Counted from the stretch's first letter, positions 22,500-32,453 are shown. The stretch is DNA of 64,000 nt from Bacillus changyiensis (GCF_027706145.1 NZ_JAQFWW010000001.1:558001-622000), one strand, 5' to 3'. Notes: generated by a model not told the origin, from the letters alone. Program-made: numbers and translations.

Positions 22500-23468
22500 T
22501 TATACACGTTTTTTTACTTCATCTGCAATTATCCCACCATGAAATCGTCCATTTTCGATAAAGATTTCATTCGCATTATTGCCTGCCGCAATAACCCCAG
22601 AGATGAAAATACCTTCTACATTTGTTTCCATTGTATTTGCGTTAAAAAAAGGCCGGCCTGATTCAGCATCAATTTCGACACCCATCTTTTTCAGAAAGCC
22701 GTGGTCAGGATGATAACCTGTCATCGCAAAGACAAAGTCATTTTTAATACTGATCTCTTCATTTAAAAGATTTGTATAAATTAACTGATCGTCAGTAATT
22801 TCTTTTACAATGGCTCCGAACTCCATATGGATTTTTCCGTGTTTTACTAGTGAAACAAATTCGGGTAGGATCCACGGTTTGATACTATCTGAATACTGTT
22901 TCCCTCTGTACAAAACTGTGACTCGCGCACCCGCCTTCACAAGTTCCATAGCTGCATCAACACTCGAGTTTTTTCCACCGATCACTACAACATCTTTATC
23001 AAAATACGGATGGGCTTCTTTAAAATAATGAAAGACCTTTGAAAGATCTTCACCAGGGATATTCATTTTATTTGGATTGTCATAATATCCGGTTGCGACA
23101 ATACAAAATGAAGCCAGATAGGTATCTTTTGAAGTTTCCACTAAAAATCGGTTTTGATCTGTTTTCTTGACCGAATGGACTTTTTCAAATGCGTTAATCC
23201 TCAAGTTTTTCCGTTTAGCGACTTCTCTATAATAGGTAAGCGCTTCATTTCTAACTGGTTTATGCCGCTCTGTAATAAAAGCCACATCTCCGATTTCTAA
23301 CTTATTACTGGAACTAAAAAAAGTTTGATGGGTAGGATAATGATAAATGCTGTTTACAATATTCCCCTTTTCGATGATGAGAGCGTCTATCCCAATTTGC
23401 TGCATCTCAATGGCTGACGAAAGCCCACATGGCCCAGCCCCAATAATGACGACTTTTTCTTCTTTCAT
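22500..23468 (-). CDS. ypdA: bacillithiol disulfide reductase YpdA
   Basis: FAD- and NADPH-dependent oxidoreductase of the bacillithiol redox pathway; it reduces bacillithiol disulfide. 322 residues. FAD-binding IIGAGPCGLSSAIEMQQIG at the N-terminus includes the GPC cysteine typical of this group; a second nucleotide motif VVIGGKNSSVDAAMELVKAG lies about residue 160; GIFISGVIAAG near the end. The pathway partner BrxA is encoded at 58568-59002. Confidence 0.94.
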   Translation of the reverse strand: MKEEKVVIIGAGPCGLSSAIEMQQIGIDALIIEKGNIVNSIYHYPTHQTFFSSSNKLEIGDVAFITERHKPVRNEALTYYREVAKRKNLRINAFEKVHSVKKTDQNRFLVETSKDTYLASFCIVATGYYDNPNKMNIPGEDLSKVFHYFKEAHPYFDKDVVVIGGKNSSVDAAMELVKAGARVTVLYRGKQYSDSIKPWILPEFVSLVKHGKIHMEFGAIVKEITDDQLIYTNLLNEEISIKNDFVFAMTGYHPDHGFLKKMGVEIDAESGRPFFNANTMETNVEGIFISGVIAAGNNANEIFIENGRFHGGIIADEVKKRV

Positions 23469-23499
23469 GCTCTGTTCACTCCTGTCATGTCCGACAAAT

Positions 23500-23535
23500 C
23501 AAAAAATCTCCTATTTCATGATAGGAGATTTTTTG
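23500..23535 (-). terminator. terminator after gudB
   Basis: Perfect 14-bp stem AAAAAATCTCCTAT/ATAGGAGATTTTTT with a 6-base loop; usable in both directions. Confidence 0.9.
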
Positions 23536-23556
23536 CTGTGTTGCAAATGCTTAGGC

Positions 23557-24831
23557 TTAGATCCAACCCCTGAACCTAGAGGCTTCTGCCATCTTACGGA
23601 CACCCACCATGTAGGCGGCAAGCCTCATATCGATTCTACGATTATGTGCCATTTCATAAATGTTATTAAACGATTTGATCATCATTTTTTCCAATCTTTC
23701 TTCGACTTCCTCTTCAGTCCAGTAAAAACCTTGATTGTTTTGAACCCATTCAAAATAAGACACTGTGACACCACCTGCACTGGCCAATACATCAGGTACA
23801 AGGAGGATATCACGCTTAGAAAGAATTTTCGTTGCTTCAAGTGTTGTTGGACCATTAGCAGCTTCAACAACGATTTTTGCTTTTATATGATGCGCATTCT
23901 GGACAGTAATTTGGTTTTCTATCGCTGCTGGTACTAAAATATCACATTCAAGTTCCAACAGTTCCTGATTTGTAATCGTATCATTAAAAAGTTTAGTGAC
24001 GGTTCCGAAGCTGTCACGGCGATCAAGCAAATAATCAATATCAAGACCTTCAGGATCATATAGTCCACCATACGCATCTGAAATACCAACAACCTTTGCC
24101 CCTGCATCATACATAAATTTAGCAAGGTAACTACCCGCATTTCCGAATCCTTGCACAACGACAGAAGCCCCTTCAATATCGATACCTTTTTTCTTCGCTG
24201 CTTCTTTAATGCAGATTGTAACTCCCTTTGCTGTCGCAGATTCTCTACCATGAGAACCTCCCAGAACGAGCGGTTTGCCGGTGATAAATCCCGGAGAATT
24301 AAATTCATCGATTCTGGAATACTCATCCATCATCCATGCCATAATCTGCGAATTGGTAAAAACATCAGGAGCAGGCACATCTTTTGTTGGTCCAACAATT
24401 TGACTAATCGCTCTAACGTAACCTCTGCTTAACCGTTCTAATTCAGGAAAAGACATATCCCTTGGATCACAAATAATCCCGCCTTTTCCTCCTCCATATG
24501 GAAGGTCAATGATTCCACACTTCAAACTCATCCAAATCGAAAGCGCTTTAACTTCTTTTTCTGTGACTTGCGGATGAAAGCGAATGCCGCCTTTTGTCGG
24601 CCCTACAGCATCATTGTGTTGAGCCCGATAGCCTGTAAAAATTTTTACAGTCCCATCATCCATACGAACCGGAATTTTAACCGTTAAGAAACGGATCGGT
24701 TCTTTTAATAACTCATACACTTCTTCTGGATACCCCAATTTTTCAAGCGCCTTATGTATCACCGTTTGTGTTGATTTTAAAACATCGTGTGTATTTTCTT
24801 CAGTTTGACCGGTGTTTTGATCGGCTACCAT
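23557..24831 (-). CDS. gudB: NAD-specific glutamate dehydrogenase
   Basis: Catabolic oxidation of glutamate to 2-oxoglutarate and ammonia. 424 residues. The substrate-binding block MSLKCGIIDLPYGGGKGGI, the catalytic DVPAPDVFTNSQIMAW and the NAD fold SVVVQGFGNAGSYLAKF are intact. The 9-base duplication (repeated VKA) that inactivates gudB in strain 168 is absent: the text reads EKEVKALSIWM once, so the enzyme should be active. It stands alone between a promoter candidate at 24882 and a strong terminator. Confidence 0.95.
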   Translation of the reverse strand: MVADQNTGQTEENTHDVLKSTQTVIHKALEKLGYPEEVYELLKEPIRFLTVKIPVRMDDGTVKIFTGYRAQHNDAVGPTKGGIRFHPQVTEKEVKALSIWMSLKCGIIDLPYGGGKGGIICDPRDMSFPELERLSRGYVRAISQIVGPTKDVPAPDVFTNSQIMAWMMDEYSRIDEFNSPGFITGKPLVLGGSHGRESATAKGVTICIKEAAKKKGIDIEGASVVVQGFGNAGSYLAKFMYDAGAKVVGISDAYGGLYDPEGLDIDYLLDRRDSFGTVTKLFNDTITNQELLELECDILVPAAIENQITVQNAHHIKAKIVVEAANGPTTLEATKILSKRDILLVPDVLASAGGVTVSYFEWVQNNQGFYWTEEEVEERLEKMMIKSFNNIYEMAHNRRIDMRLAAYMVGVRKMAEASRFRGWI

Positions 24832-24881
24832 GATAAGTTTACCCCCTAAAGTCTTTCTGGCATGTTGTCCTTTCAGACATA

Positions 24882-24909
24882 AGTATACACCCTCGCACTA
24901 AGCATGCAA
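24882..24909 (-). promoter_or_regulatory. candidate sigma-A promoter of gudB
   Basis: Minus strand TTGCAT (24904-24909), 16 bases, TATACT (24882-24887), about 50 bases before the gudB start. Confidence 0.45.
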
Positions 24910-24946
24910 AGAAAAAAACAATTTTTACATATTCTTTCTTTCACAG

Positions 24947-24969
24947 AAAAAAACTGCTGTAAACAGCAG
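24947..24969 (-). terminator. terminator after mecB
   Basis: Short CTGCTG/CAGCAG hairpin with a 4-base loop followed by seven T on the minus strand. Confidence 0.75.
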
Positions 24970-24991
24970 CGAAAAATACTAGCACTAAATG

Positions 24992-25576
24992 CTACTTAAA
25001 GTATGTTTGAATCATCTGAATAGCATTTTGATTCATAATGATTTTTCCATATTCCTGAAGTCTGTGAATTGTTAAAGTCGTTGGGGACCCGTATTCAGCT
25101 AAAATCGAGATTACACCATCAACAGAATGCGAGTCAAAATCATCCAAGCTTAAAAAATATCGATCTTCATAATGATAAACTGTTCCGCCATGAATCCCGA
25201 TCCGATCGAGATTTTTAGCTAGTTCAATCAGATGTTCGAATGTTTGAAATTCATATATAATATCAACACTTTCACCAAGCTTGACTTGCATTTCTATATA
25301 ATCCTCATCATAATCATGATCATCTTCATCTGAATCTTGATTTTTGGTGACAATGATGACCATTCCTTGTGCCTGAAGAGAATATACTTCCACAGCGATT
25401 GAGCCATTCACTTCAAATCCAAGCTCTGTATTCGCTTCGTTCATCATATCTTTAAACAACTGCTGAACTTTGAATGAATCTTTCCAAAGGTCCTCTTTCG
25501 TCAGCCCACGGTCTGTCAGATCATCAATTGTCAAAAAGATTTTGATCTTATTATAATTTAGACGCTCAAGCCGCAT
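24992..25576 (-). CDS. mecB: ClpC adaptor protein MecB (YpbH)
   Basis: Paralogue of MecA that delivers substrates to the ClpCP protease. 194 residues: an N-terminal domain starting MRLERLNYNKIKIFLTIDDL that binds substrate, an acidic linker (SDEDDHDYDEDYIE) and a C-terminal ClpC-binding domain with GGTVYHYEDRYFLSLDD. I use the ATG at 25576 behind GGAGGGAACG; the open frame to 25639 would add 21 non-conserved residues. Confidence 0.9.
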   Translation of the reverse strand: MRLERLNYNKIKIFLTIDDLTDRGLTKEDLWKDSFKVQQLFKDMMNEANTELGFEVNGSIAVEVYSLQAQGMVIIVTKNQDSDEDDHDYDEDYIEMQVKLGESVDIIYEFQTFEHLIELAKNLDRIGIHGGTVYHYEDRYFLSLDDFDSHSVDGVISILAEYGSPTTLTIHRLQEYGKIIMNQNAIQMIQTYFK

Positions 25577-25715
25577 ATCGTTCCCTCCTGCTCTTCTTGC
25601 ACACATCATATATCTTATTATATGGAGATGATGAGTCATAGGTTCTTAATTTTGATACCAGTTTACACTGTGTTTCATCGTAAGACAAGCAGAATGATGT
25701 TTTTTTATGTAAACA

Positions 25716-26519
25716 CTAAAAAAGAGAACGATTGCTCAGGTCAGCTACTTTAGGAACAAGTTGAATGAGATGTGTTTCAGGTCGTGCTCCAAGTCTTAAT
25801 GGTAGCCTTGTCGTTCCATAGCCATTACTGATCAAATATTGGGCCTGATTGATTGTTCCAGTTCCACCTTTTTCATAGAAACCAAATCTGCCAATACGGA
25901 TTTGGCCACCATGAGTATGGCCGCTCAAGATGATATCAATTCCATCTTTATCTTCTATTTGATGATGTATTGCCGGATTGTGTGACAACAAAAGAGACAG
26001 AGCTCCCCGACGGCTATCCTGTAGCGCTTTTGGGTAGTCATCCAATTCAAGCCTTATATCATCGACACCGATAATATTGACCACTTGTCCGTCGTGTTCA
26101 TAAATAACAGATTGATTTCGAAGGGCTGTTACATGATATGTCTTAAAAATATGAGATAACAACTGCTGATCAATTTCATAATCATTGTTTCCCCATACAA
26201 AATAGATTCTCCCTAAACTTGCCAACTTTTTAATGTTTTCTTCAATTCTCGTAATTGGAACACCTTGCTCTGCAAGATCGCCTCCGATCAACACCAAGTC
26301 CACTCTGTGGTCTTTCACTTTAGCAATGATGTTATCATGAATCTTACGTCTGTGAATATCGGAAATAAAAAAGATGTTTAATGTTTTTGTCCCTGTTAAA
26401 CGATCAACCGAAAAGACATTTTTTATGATGTGGTCTTCCTTAGCGATAATTGACATTTTCCAAATCAATACACTCAACCCAATCAAAACGATCATACAAA
26501 AACAGATTAAATAAATCAT
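25716..26519 (-). CDS. ypbG: membrane-anchored metallophosphoesterase YpbG
   Basis: Calcineurin-like phosphoesterase, 267 residues. One N-terminal membrane helix (residues 1-20), then the metal-binding motifs ISDIHRRK, IGGDLAEQG, WGNNDYE, LLSHNPA and SGHTHGGQIRIG in the usual order. The substrate is unknown. GGTGA precedes the ATG. Orthologue of B. subtilis YpbG, in the ypbH-ypbB run. Confidence 0.88.
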   Translation of the reverse strand: MIYLICFCMIVLIGLSVLIWKMSIIAKEDHIIKNVFSVDRLTGTKTLNIFFISDIHRRKIHDNIIAKVKDHRVDLVLIGGDLAEQGVPITRIEENIKKLASLGRIYFVWGNNDYEIDQQLLSHIFKTYHVTALRNQSVIYEHDGQVVNIIGVDDIRLELDDYPKALQDSRRGALSLLLSHNPAIHHQIEDKDGIDIILSGHTHGGQIRIGRFGFYEKGGTGTINQAQYLISNGYGTTRLPLRLGARPETHLIQLVPKVADLSNRSLF

Positions 26520-26550
26520 CTTTATTCACCATTTTCATTTTGGACTCTAG

Positions 26551-27015
26551 TTATTTACTTTCAAAATACAGATTGATATCGTATTGTTTTTTCATTAACT
26601 TAAAAATGGCTTCCCTTGAATTCCATTCTTTAGGGTAAGGCCATAAATCTGTGCTTTTCTGAATGATCTCACACCTAAGTTTGTGGAACTCCCCTTCTGC
26701 TTTTTCTTCTTTCTTTTTAAAGTAATAAGCAGTGCTGTATGCAAACGCAGCTGCCATTATTAACAACAGATAAATAGAGTCGTTTAAGACTTCCGTGACA
26801 ATGCCGTTGTAACCAATCCCTTTTCCAGCTAAAAATAAGCAGAACAAAAGAGCGCAAGCAAGAGCAGACATCTGCCACCTAAAAGATTGCCTCGCATAGT
26901 TTTCATATTTCTTTTTTTTCTTAATTAAGGCAAGAAGCATTTGTTTTGTTGGTTCGTCCATATATCGATCTAGCTGATCAAATACACTTCTCAAAGTCCT
27001 CACACCTTGTCCCAT
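26551..27015 (-). CDS. ypbF: membrane protein YpbF
   Basis: 154 residues (start uncertain by about seven codons: ATG at 27015, or a TTG at 26994 behind AAGGTG). The N-terminal third is soluble and basic; two hydrophobic segments lie at about residues 50-65 and 80-95, then a charged C-terminal tail. It corresponds to B. subtilis YpbF by place and size. No motif suggests a function. Confidence 0.72.
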   Translation of the reverse strand: MGQGVRTLRSVFDQLDRYMDEPTKQMLLALIKKKKKYENYARQSFRWQMSALACALLFCLFLAGKGIGYNGIVTEVLNDSIYLLLIMAAAFAYSTAYYFKKKEEKAEGEFHKLRCEIIQKSTDLWPYPKEWNSREAIFKLMKKQYDINLYFESK

Positions 27016-27076
27016 TGATTATTATTATCATATGTTGGTGTAAGCTTAATGATACCGTGTTTCCCCTGGATTTTTG

Positions 27077-27472
27077 CTATTCCTTAGAAGCTTTTGTTTT
27101 TTCAAATTGGAAGTCGATCATTTGATTGTGCCAATCTGTCATTCTTTCATCTATTTCCGATGTTTTTTTTAAGTCATTCTCGTAAAACACATCATCATAT
27201 TGATGAGGATCTGATTGATCTTGATTGATCATGTACATGAACACGATAAAGACAATAATTGGAATGAAGAAAAACAAGACAGCAAGAATTGTGAATAACG
27301 GGTTTCTATTTTGATTCTTTTTTTTGCTGTTTTTCTTTTTTTCATGATAAGACCGTCTAGACGGAAATTCATCTCCAAGGAGTTCTAACTCTGTCTGCTC
27401 TTTTTGATCTAGATCAGTCTGAGTTTGGCCTTGTTCCAATTTCTTCCTCTCTATCCTTGACATCTCTGCCAT
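27077..27472 (-). CDS. ypbE: YpbE-like membrane protein lacking the LysM domain
   Basis: 131 residues: charged cytoplasmic N-terminus (residues 1-58), one membrane helix (about 59-82) and a short external tail. B. subtilis YpbE, as I recall it, is about 240 residues and ends in a LysM peptidoglycan-binding domain; that part is missing and I see no intact LysM frame in the 60 bases before ypbF. AAGGAGGAG precedes the ATG. The start lies 59 bases inside ypbD. Function is unknown. Confidence 0.75.
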   Translation of the reverse strand: MAEMSRIERKKLEQGQTQTDLDQKEQTELELLGDEFPSRRSYHEKKKNSKKKNQNRNPLFTILAVLFFFIPIIVFIVFMYMINQDQSDPHQYDDVFYENDLKKTSEIDERMTDWHNQMIDFQFEKTKASKE

Positions 27473-28058
27473 GTAAACTCCTCCTTACGTGTTGAAAACG
27501 AATCTGACACGCAAATACAAAATCAATTAGAAAATGTGCTGTTATTGGAATCATTAAATTACCTGTCTGCTCAAAGCTCAGACCGAGCAGAAAACTGATG
27601 CATATGACCATTAAAAAAAGCAACCATTTCCCTAAATAACGAAAATGCAAAAGTGCGAAAATCATGCTAGCAAGCCAAATGCCAAAATGGGTCTGAATGA
27701 CCCCCCTAAACAATACCTCTTCAGTCACTGCGATAAACAGGGTAAGAATCAAAATATGTGGATATGAACGATTTCGAAAAAGTTTCTCATTAATCCCTTC
27801 ATCATCATACATATGCTTAGGAACCCATTTCATCACTGCTAGATCGATAAGTATGGCAAGAATGGCGATCGGCACTCCATACATTAGAATGTTTTGGTCA
27901 AATATTTTCCAAAGTGAAAAGAACTCATCTAAATCCTTAAACAAGAACATACCGAATAAGCCTGCGAAGACAAGCATAAGCAGTTGAGAAAAATAGAGCT
28001 GTTTCAACATTTCTCTATCTGATAGTTGATGAATAATATCAGTTTGTTTTTTTAGCAT
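27414..28058 (-). CDS. ypbD: CPBP/Abi family membrane protease YpbD
   Basis: About 214 residues with several membrane helices and the glutamate motif [14 protein letters not shown] plus the HFLIDFVFA histidine box of the CAAX prenyl-protease/bacteriocin-processing (CPBP) family. The substrate is unknown. The ATG at 28058 overlaps the recS stop. The 3' end overlaps ypbE by 59 bases, and the last roughly 25 residues read as hydrophilic sequence, so the C-terminus may be an extension by stop loss. Confidence 0.85.
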   Translation of the reverse strand: MLKKQTDIIHQLSDREMLKQLYFSQLLMLVFAGLFGMFLFKDLDEFFSLWKIFDQNILMYGVPIAILAILIDLAVMKWVPKHMYDDEGINEKLFRNRSYPHILILTLFIAVTEEVLFRGVIQTHFGIWLASMIFALLHFRYLGKWLLFLMVICISFLLGLSFEQTGNLMIPITAHFLIDFVFACQIRFQHVRRSLHGRDVKDREEEIGTRPNSD

Positions 28059-29551
28059 AAACAATCACGGCTGGTTGCAAATATCATATCCAATTCTTCC
28101 TCCCAGGCAGTTAATTGATTGATCAATGCATGATGATCTTCTCTATATATGTACGCTTCAAGGTTTAACCCGCAATTCGTACAGCATGCTGCCTCATCGT
28201 CAAAATCAGGTTCCCAGTTCTCATTAAAATAGGCCAACAGTGCTTTTCGAAAACAGCCTTGATCGTTTGTAAGGCGGACAAACGCTGACATTCTTTTTAA
28301 TTTCAATTGGCTTCTTCCGACCATTTCTTGATGGATGCGCGTTCTGCCTTCAATTCCCAAATGCTGAAATTTTGTATATAGATGCAGAAAATGACGTACT
28401 TGTGTTTCATTTAAACCCGATTGCAGCAGAATCTCTTTTGCACGCTGTTCATCATCTATATCGGTTAATTTGTCAAATATATAATAAATTTCTTCTTGAT
28501 TAAGAATTTCCATTTCGATTAATTGTTTTTGCAGCTCTTCATCACCAGGAGCTTTCAACAAGATACTGATGCTCTGCTTACCATCTCGACCAGCTCGTCC
28601 AATTTCCTGCATGTAAGCTTCCACTGTTTGCGGAAGATTGAAATGAATGACATATCGAATATCAGACTTATCAACACCCATACCAAAAGCATTTGTACAA
28701 CAAACGATATCAAGCTGATGACAGATAAACTGTTGCTGAATCAAGACCCTATCTCCTGTCTCCATCCCACCATGATAACAGTTCGTCCTCAGACTTGTCT
28801 CCTTACTGATCCTATCAGCAAGATCTTCAGCCCATTTTCTCGTTGGGCAATAAACAAGTCCAGGTCCTTGAAGTTTGCCAACGAGTTCAACCAACCTTTC
28901 TATTTTCTGGGCAGTATGCTTCAGCTCTTCAATGTGAAGGGCAATATTCGGACGATTAACAGAATAAATCAGATAGTTTTCTTGCTTTAGCATTAATAGA
29001 TTGGATATATCCTTTAAAGTGGCTGCTGTTGCTGTCGCTGTCAAGGCGAGTGTAACAGCATCACCAAACTGTGCTTTCATAAGACCGAGCTTCGAATAAT
29101 CAGGCCTGAAATCATGTCCCCACTGAGAAATGCAGTGTGCTTCATCAACAACAAATAAGCTGATCTTTATCGCTTTCAGCCTATTGATGATCTGTTTAGA
29201 CTGAAGTGCTTCAGGAGAAATATAAAGAAATTTAAAATGCTGTAGCTGATTTAAAATAGCTGTTTTTTCTTGATAGCTTAACGTACTATTGTATGCCGCA
29301 ACTCTTTTTTCACCGCGCATTTTCAAATGCTGCACTTGATCTTCCATTAAAGAGAGCAATGGAGAGACAATGATCACCATTCCACTAGACAATAAACCAG
29401 GAAGTTGGTAGCACAATGATTTTCCACCTCCAGTGGGGAGCATGGCAACGGTATCATGACCATCAAGCACACTTTGTATAATGGCTTTCTGTCCCTTTTT
29501 AAAAGAACGATATCCAAAGTAATCGTATAAAGTTTGTTGAATTTTATCCAT
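28052..29551 (-). CDS. recS: RecQ-like ATP-dependent DNA helicase RecS
   Basis: 3'-5' DNA helicase for recombination and repair. 499 residues, the short type without an HRDC domain, matching B. subtilis YpbC/RecS rather than the longer RecQ (YocI). Motifs: [16 protein letters not shown] (Walker A), [19 protein letters not shown] (DEAH and the RecQ aromatic loop), [19 protein letters not shown] (motif VI), and a zinc cluster ending CCTNCGLN. It is co-transcribed with ypbB upstream (one base apart). Confidence 0.94.
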   Translation of the reverse strand: MDKIQQTLYDYFGYRSFKKGQKAIIQSVLDGHDTVAMLPTGGGKSLCYQLPGLLSSGMVIIVSPLLSLMEDQVQHLKMRGEKRVAAYNSTLSYQEKTAILNQLQHFKFLYISPEALQSKQIINRLKAIKISLFVVDEAHCISQWGHDFRPDYSKLGLMKAQFGDAVTLALTATATAATLKDISNLLMLKQENYLIYSVNRPNIALHIEELKHTAQKIERLVELVGKLQGPGLVYCPTRKWAEDLADRISKETSLRTNCYHGGMETGDRVLIQQQFICHQLDIVCCTNAFGMGVDKSDIRYVIHFNLPQTVEAYMQEIGRAGRDGKQSISILLKAPGDEELQKQLIEMEILNQEEIYYIFDKLTDIDDEQRAKEILLQSGLNETQVRHFLHLYTKFQHLGIEGRTRIHQEMVGRSQLKLKRMSAFVRLTNDQGCFRKALLAYFNENWEPDFDDEAACCTNCGLNLEAYIYREDHHALINQLTAWEEELDMIFATSRDCLC

Positions 29552-29552
29552 A

Positions 29553-30593
29553 TTATACCACCGTTTTCGACAGGGCCAGACGGATTTTAAAATAGCTATA
29601 TCTACTGTCGAGCCCCTCTTTAATCAATCTGATTTTACTGGTTTGATTGATTCTAGCATAATCTGTAATGATTTTTTGCTCTTCTTCTGATATATACGGT
29701 TCTATAGAAAAAGCAGGATCATGAATAGCGATTTCTACAATATGATCCTCAATCGTCGCTCGTTTTAAATGACGAATTTGTGCAATTCGATCAATTGTTT
29801 TTCCTTGTTTTATGAGAAAAAGAGTTTCCTTTGTTGACTTTGTCAACCCATCTTGCAAAGGAAGACCTTCAATCAATAATTGAAAAAACGGACTTTCACT
29901 TTTTTGGACAGATTGAATAAAGTAATGCAGAACATCCCAAAACAAAACATATATGTACCATTCATCTACACCTAGCCATTCCGCAAGTTGTTTAAATGTC
30001 AAGCCGATTTTGACAGCTGATGTCAGAGAATGTACGAAAATAGTGGCTTGTCTCTCATCATGAAGTGCCACCAATTTTGTCTTTAGTTCATGATGGAAGC
30101 GGGCTGAAGTCTCTGCAGGATCTCGTTTTTTCAGAAAAGTTTTGACCCAGGTTTGAATCTGATAATCTTTTGTTATTGGTAAATAAACCCGTTTGTCGTG
30201 AAGATGGTTTGAAAGAACTTGAATCAACAGGGACATTCTATCCCACATGATTTTGGCGGTTCGTTGATAATGCGCACCGTGAAAATGAGCAGGCCATGGA
30301 TACAGACGGAAATAAGCGGCAAGTTCCTTTTCACCGCTTTCTGTTAGAATATAGCCTCTCTTTTCAGTAATGAATGATTCTTCGATCAATCTTTGAAAAC
30401 TGCTATTTAAACGATCTCTTGACAGTGATGAACAAAAACCGAAATATTTTGAAAGTGAGAATAACCTTGTGTCTTGAATCGTCTGTGAAGATTTTTTTCC
30501 TTTTAAAAGATGATACACCGCGCTTGGAGATCGCTCCCCGTGCATGCTCGAGAGGATGTCAAGCACAATTGCGTCAATATATTGAATCGCCAT
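29553..30593 (-). CDS. ypbB: helix-turn-helix protein YpbB
   Basis: 346 residues, soluble. The C-terminal third has a helix-turn-helix-like section ([21 protein letters not shown]) often found beside RecQ-type helicases; the N-terminal part begins [22 protein letters not shown], the domain family shared with YpbB proteins. It is one base from recS, so it may assist that helicase. No enzymatic motif is visible. Divergent from fer. Confidence 0.85.
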   Translation of the reverse strand: MAIQYIDAIVLDILSSMHGERSPSAVYHLLKGKKSSQTIQDTRLFSLSKYFGFCSSLSRDRLNSSFQRLIEESFITEKRGYILTESGEKELAAYFRLYPWPAHFHGAHYQRTAKIMWDRMSLLIQVLSNHLHDKRVYLPITKDYQIQTWVKTFLKKRDPAETSARFHHELKTKLVALHDERQATIFVHSLTSAVKIGLTFKQLAEWLGVDEWYIYVLFWDVLHYFIQSVQKSESPFFQLLIEGLPLQDGLTKSTKETLFLIKQGKTIDRIAQIRHLKRATIEDHIVEIAIHDPAFSIEPYISEEEQKIITDYARINQTSKIRLIKEGLDSRYSYFKIRLALSKTVV

Positions 30594-30741
30594 AAAAGCA
30601 CCACCTATATTCTTCCAGACATCAATATTTTCTTCTTTTTATTTTAACAGATTTTGCAGAGAAATCGATGTTTAAAGTCAGACAAAAGGGGGATGTTAGC
30701 AGTAAACCCTTTGTGAAAAGCGATCGCTTAAGATTTTTGAG

Positions 30742-30770
30742 TTGAAAAGTATGATTAACACCATTACAAT
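30742..30770 (+). promoter_or_regulatory. sigma-A promoter of fer
   Basis: TTGAAA (30742-30747), 17-base spacer, TACAAT (30765-30770), about 85 bases before the fer start. Confidence 0.7.
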
Positions 30771-30853
30771 AAGGGATGGGAATAGGTTTCATATCGGATA
30801 GATAGAGAGTTAAACCATTTGTTCCAACGAAGAACAACCTGGGAGGTTTTTGA

Positions 30854-31105
<252 letters not shown>

Positions 31106-31113
31106 AAGGTAGC

Positions 31114-31148
31114 AATATCCGGTATCCATGTGCCGGATATTTTTTATT
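31114..31148 (+). terminator. terminator after fer
   Basis: Stem AATATCCGG/CCGGATATT with a 10-base loop followed by T-rich sequence. Confidence 0.88.
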
Positions 31149-31195
31149 TTTCTTAACATGGGGATCGCTATTGGTAGCTTTGTATAGGAGCGTTT

Positions 31196-31230
31196 GGCTG
31201 TCCGAGAAAAACTCGACAGCCTTATTTTTT
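31196..31230 (+). terminator. second hairpin downstream of fer
   Basis: GGCTGT-CGAG/CTCG-ACAGCC stem with one bulged C, then TTATTTTTTC; a back-up terminator or the end of an unseen transcript. Confidence 0.6.
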
Positions 31231-31472
31231 CTTAAAAAAGTATTATTGTCAGCATAGCTGTTTCGCTCACTCTCATGATTTTAATATCTCTGTTTTATTA
31301 TATATTACAGTTTTACCAGAGAAAAAGACCCGGTAAGAAAGATGTTTGCTGGAGTTTCCCAGTTGAAAACTTTGGTCATTCACACTCCATTACCCATTCG
31401 TATGTTCTATGGCTGTAGAATATCAATTCAGAAGTGTGAGAGGTCTTTTTTTCCTGAATGAAGATCCATATT
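31231..31472. other. gene-free stretch between fer and ribU
   Basis: No reading frame with a ribosome site; no RNA motif recognised other than the terminators on each side. Confidence 0.5.
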
Positions 31473-31508
31473 AAAAAGCTTGTAGAAAAGTGTGGTTCTC
31501 TACAAGCT
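31473..31508 (-). terminator. terminator after ribU
   Basis: AGCTTGTAGA/TCTACAAGCT perfect 10-bp stem followed by five T on the minus strand. Confidence 0.8.
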
Positions 31509-31539
31509 AATACTGTGAGTGTCTGATCCATCTGTATAT

Positions 31540-32118
31540 TTATTTGGCGATATGAACATGTTCTTTCAGCCATGGTTTTAACTGAAGAAAAATTGGTGTC
31601 AACACCAGTGTTACAACAAGACCTTTTATTAAATTAAATGGCAATATTCCCACGAGGATTGTCGTCTTAAGTGCATTTGTTGATAAAGCTGGCGCATTTA
31701 AAAACCAAGTGTATGCTGGAATAAACAAAAAATAATTCAAAATACTCATCATGATGGACATCAATATTGTCCCGACAAAAAGGGCTGTAACAAACAATTT
31801 GATTGAGTCCATTTTCTTCACGAAAAGAGCAGTAGGTAGTATAAATAAAATTCCCGCGACAAAGTTGGCGGTTTGATCAACCGGAACACCTGATGCACTC
31901 CCAGCAATAAAGTAGTTCAGCACAACTTTAATCGCTTCAACCGTAATCCCTGCACCTGGACCGTACAAAATAACAGCAAGCAACGCCGGAATATCACTAA
32001 AATCCATTTTTAAGTACGGATAAGCCCCTAAAATTGGAAAACTCAACATCATTAAAACAAATGCAATACTGCTTAACATACTGATGTACACAAGACGTCT
32101 TACTTTATTGTGATTCAT
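31540..32118 (-). CDS. ribU: riboflavin transporter substrate-binding component RibU
   Basis: S component of an energy-coupling-factor importer for riboflavin. 192 residues with six hydrophobic helices; the early sequence contains PILGAYPYLKMDFSDIPALL, the S-component riboflavin motif. Orthologue of B. subtilis YpaA. The start is the ATG at 32118 behind AAAGGAGAG. Control by the FMN riboswitch at 32271-32404 supports the substrate. Confidence 0.95.
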   Translation of the reverse strand: MNHNKVRRLVYISMLSSIAFVLMMLSFPILGAYPYLKMDFSDIPALLAVILYGPGAGITVEAIKVVLNYFIAGSASGVPVDQTANFVAGILFILPTALFVKKMDSIKLFVTALFVGTILMSIMMSILNYFLFIPAYTWFLNAPALSTNALKTTILVGILPFNLIKGLVVTLVLTPIFLQLKPWLKEHVHIAK

Positions 32119-32185
32119 ATTGTAACTCTCTCCTTTTCGATCATATCTCACGAAAAGAGAACTGGTTCTTTCATTGCCCTCAAGC

Positions 32186-32216
32186 TTAAAAACCCCGCTT
32201 TTTTACAAAGCGGGGC
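32186..32216 (-). terminator. riboswitch expression-platform terminator
   Basis: AGCCCCGCTTTGTAAAAAAGCGGGG on the minus strand (hairpin) followed by five T, between the FMN aptamer and the ribU ribosome site. This points to control by transcription termination when FMN is bound. Confidence 0.8.
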
Positions 32217-32270
32217 TGTTTATAGCAGGACGAATAAACGTTTTAAAAAAGATTTTTAAAACGTTTGGAA

Positions 32271-32404
32271 CCTTCATCTTCTCCCATCCAGACTATACTG
32301 TCGGCTTCGGAATCGCACCGAATCCTGCCGAAAAACGGCTCGCGGGCTTAGAGCACAAAAACTCATCACCGCCGGTAGGGAATTTCACCCTGCCCCGAAG
32401 ATTG
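32271..32404 (-). promoter_or_regulatory. FMN riboswitch (RFN element) controlling ribU
   Basis: The minus strand shows the conserved RFN blocks in order: ATCTTCGGGGCAGGGTGAA, ATTCCCTACCGGCGGTGAT, AGCCCGCGA, GATTCGGTGCGATTCCGAAGC, CCGACAGTATAGTCTGGATG, GGAGAAGAT. The ends pair to form P1. It lies about 150 bases before the ribU start, downstream of a sigma-A promoter candidate at 32425-32453 and upstream of a terminator hairpin at 32186. FMN binding should lower ribU expression. Confidence 0.95.
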
Positions 32405-32424
32405 ATCTTATTATTTTTGACATT

Positions 32425-32453
32425 ATTATAATATAGAGATGGAGAGATGTACA
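32425..32453 (-). promoter_or_regulatory. candidate promoter of the ribU transcript
   Basis: Minus strand TGTACA (32448-32453), 17 bases, TATAAT (32425-32430), placed just upstream of the FMN aptamer. Confidence 0.6.

Noticed and set aside
23682-24432. Frames of 62-130 codons inside gudB
   Set aside because: Alternative-frame shadows of a conserved enzyme gene.
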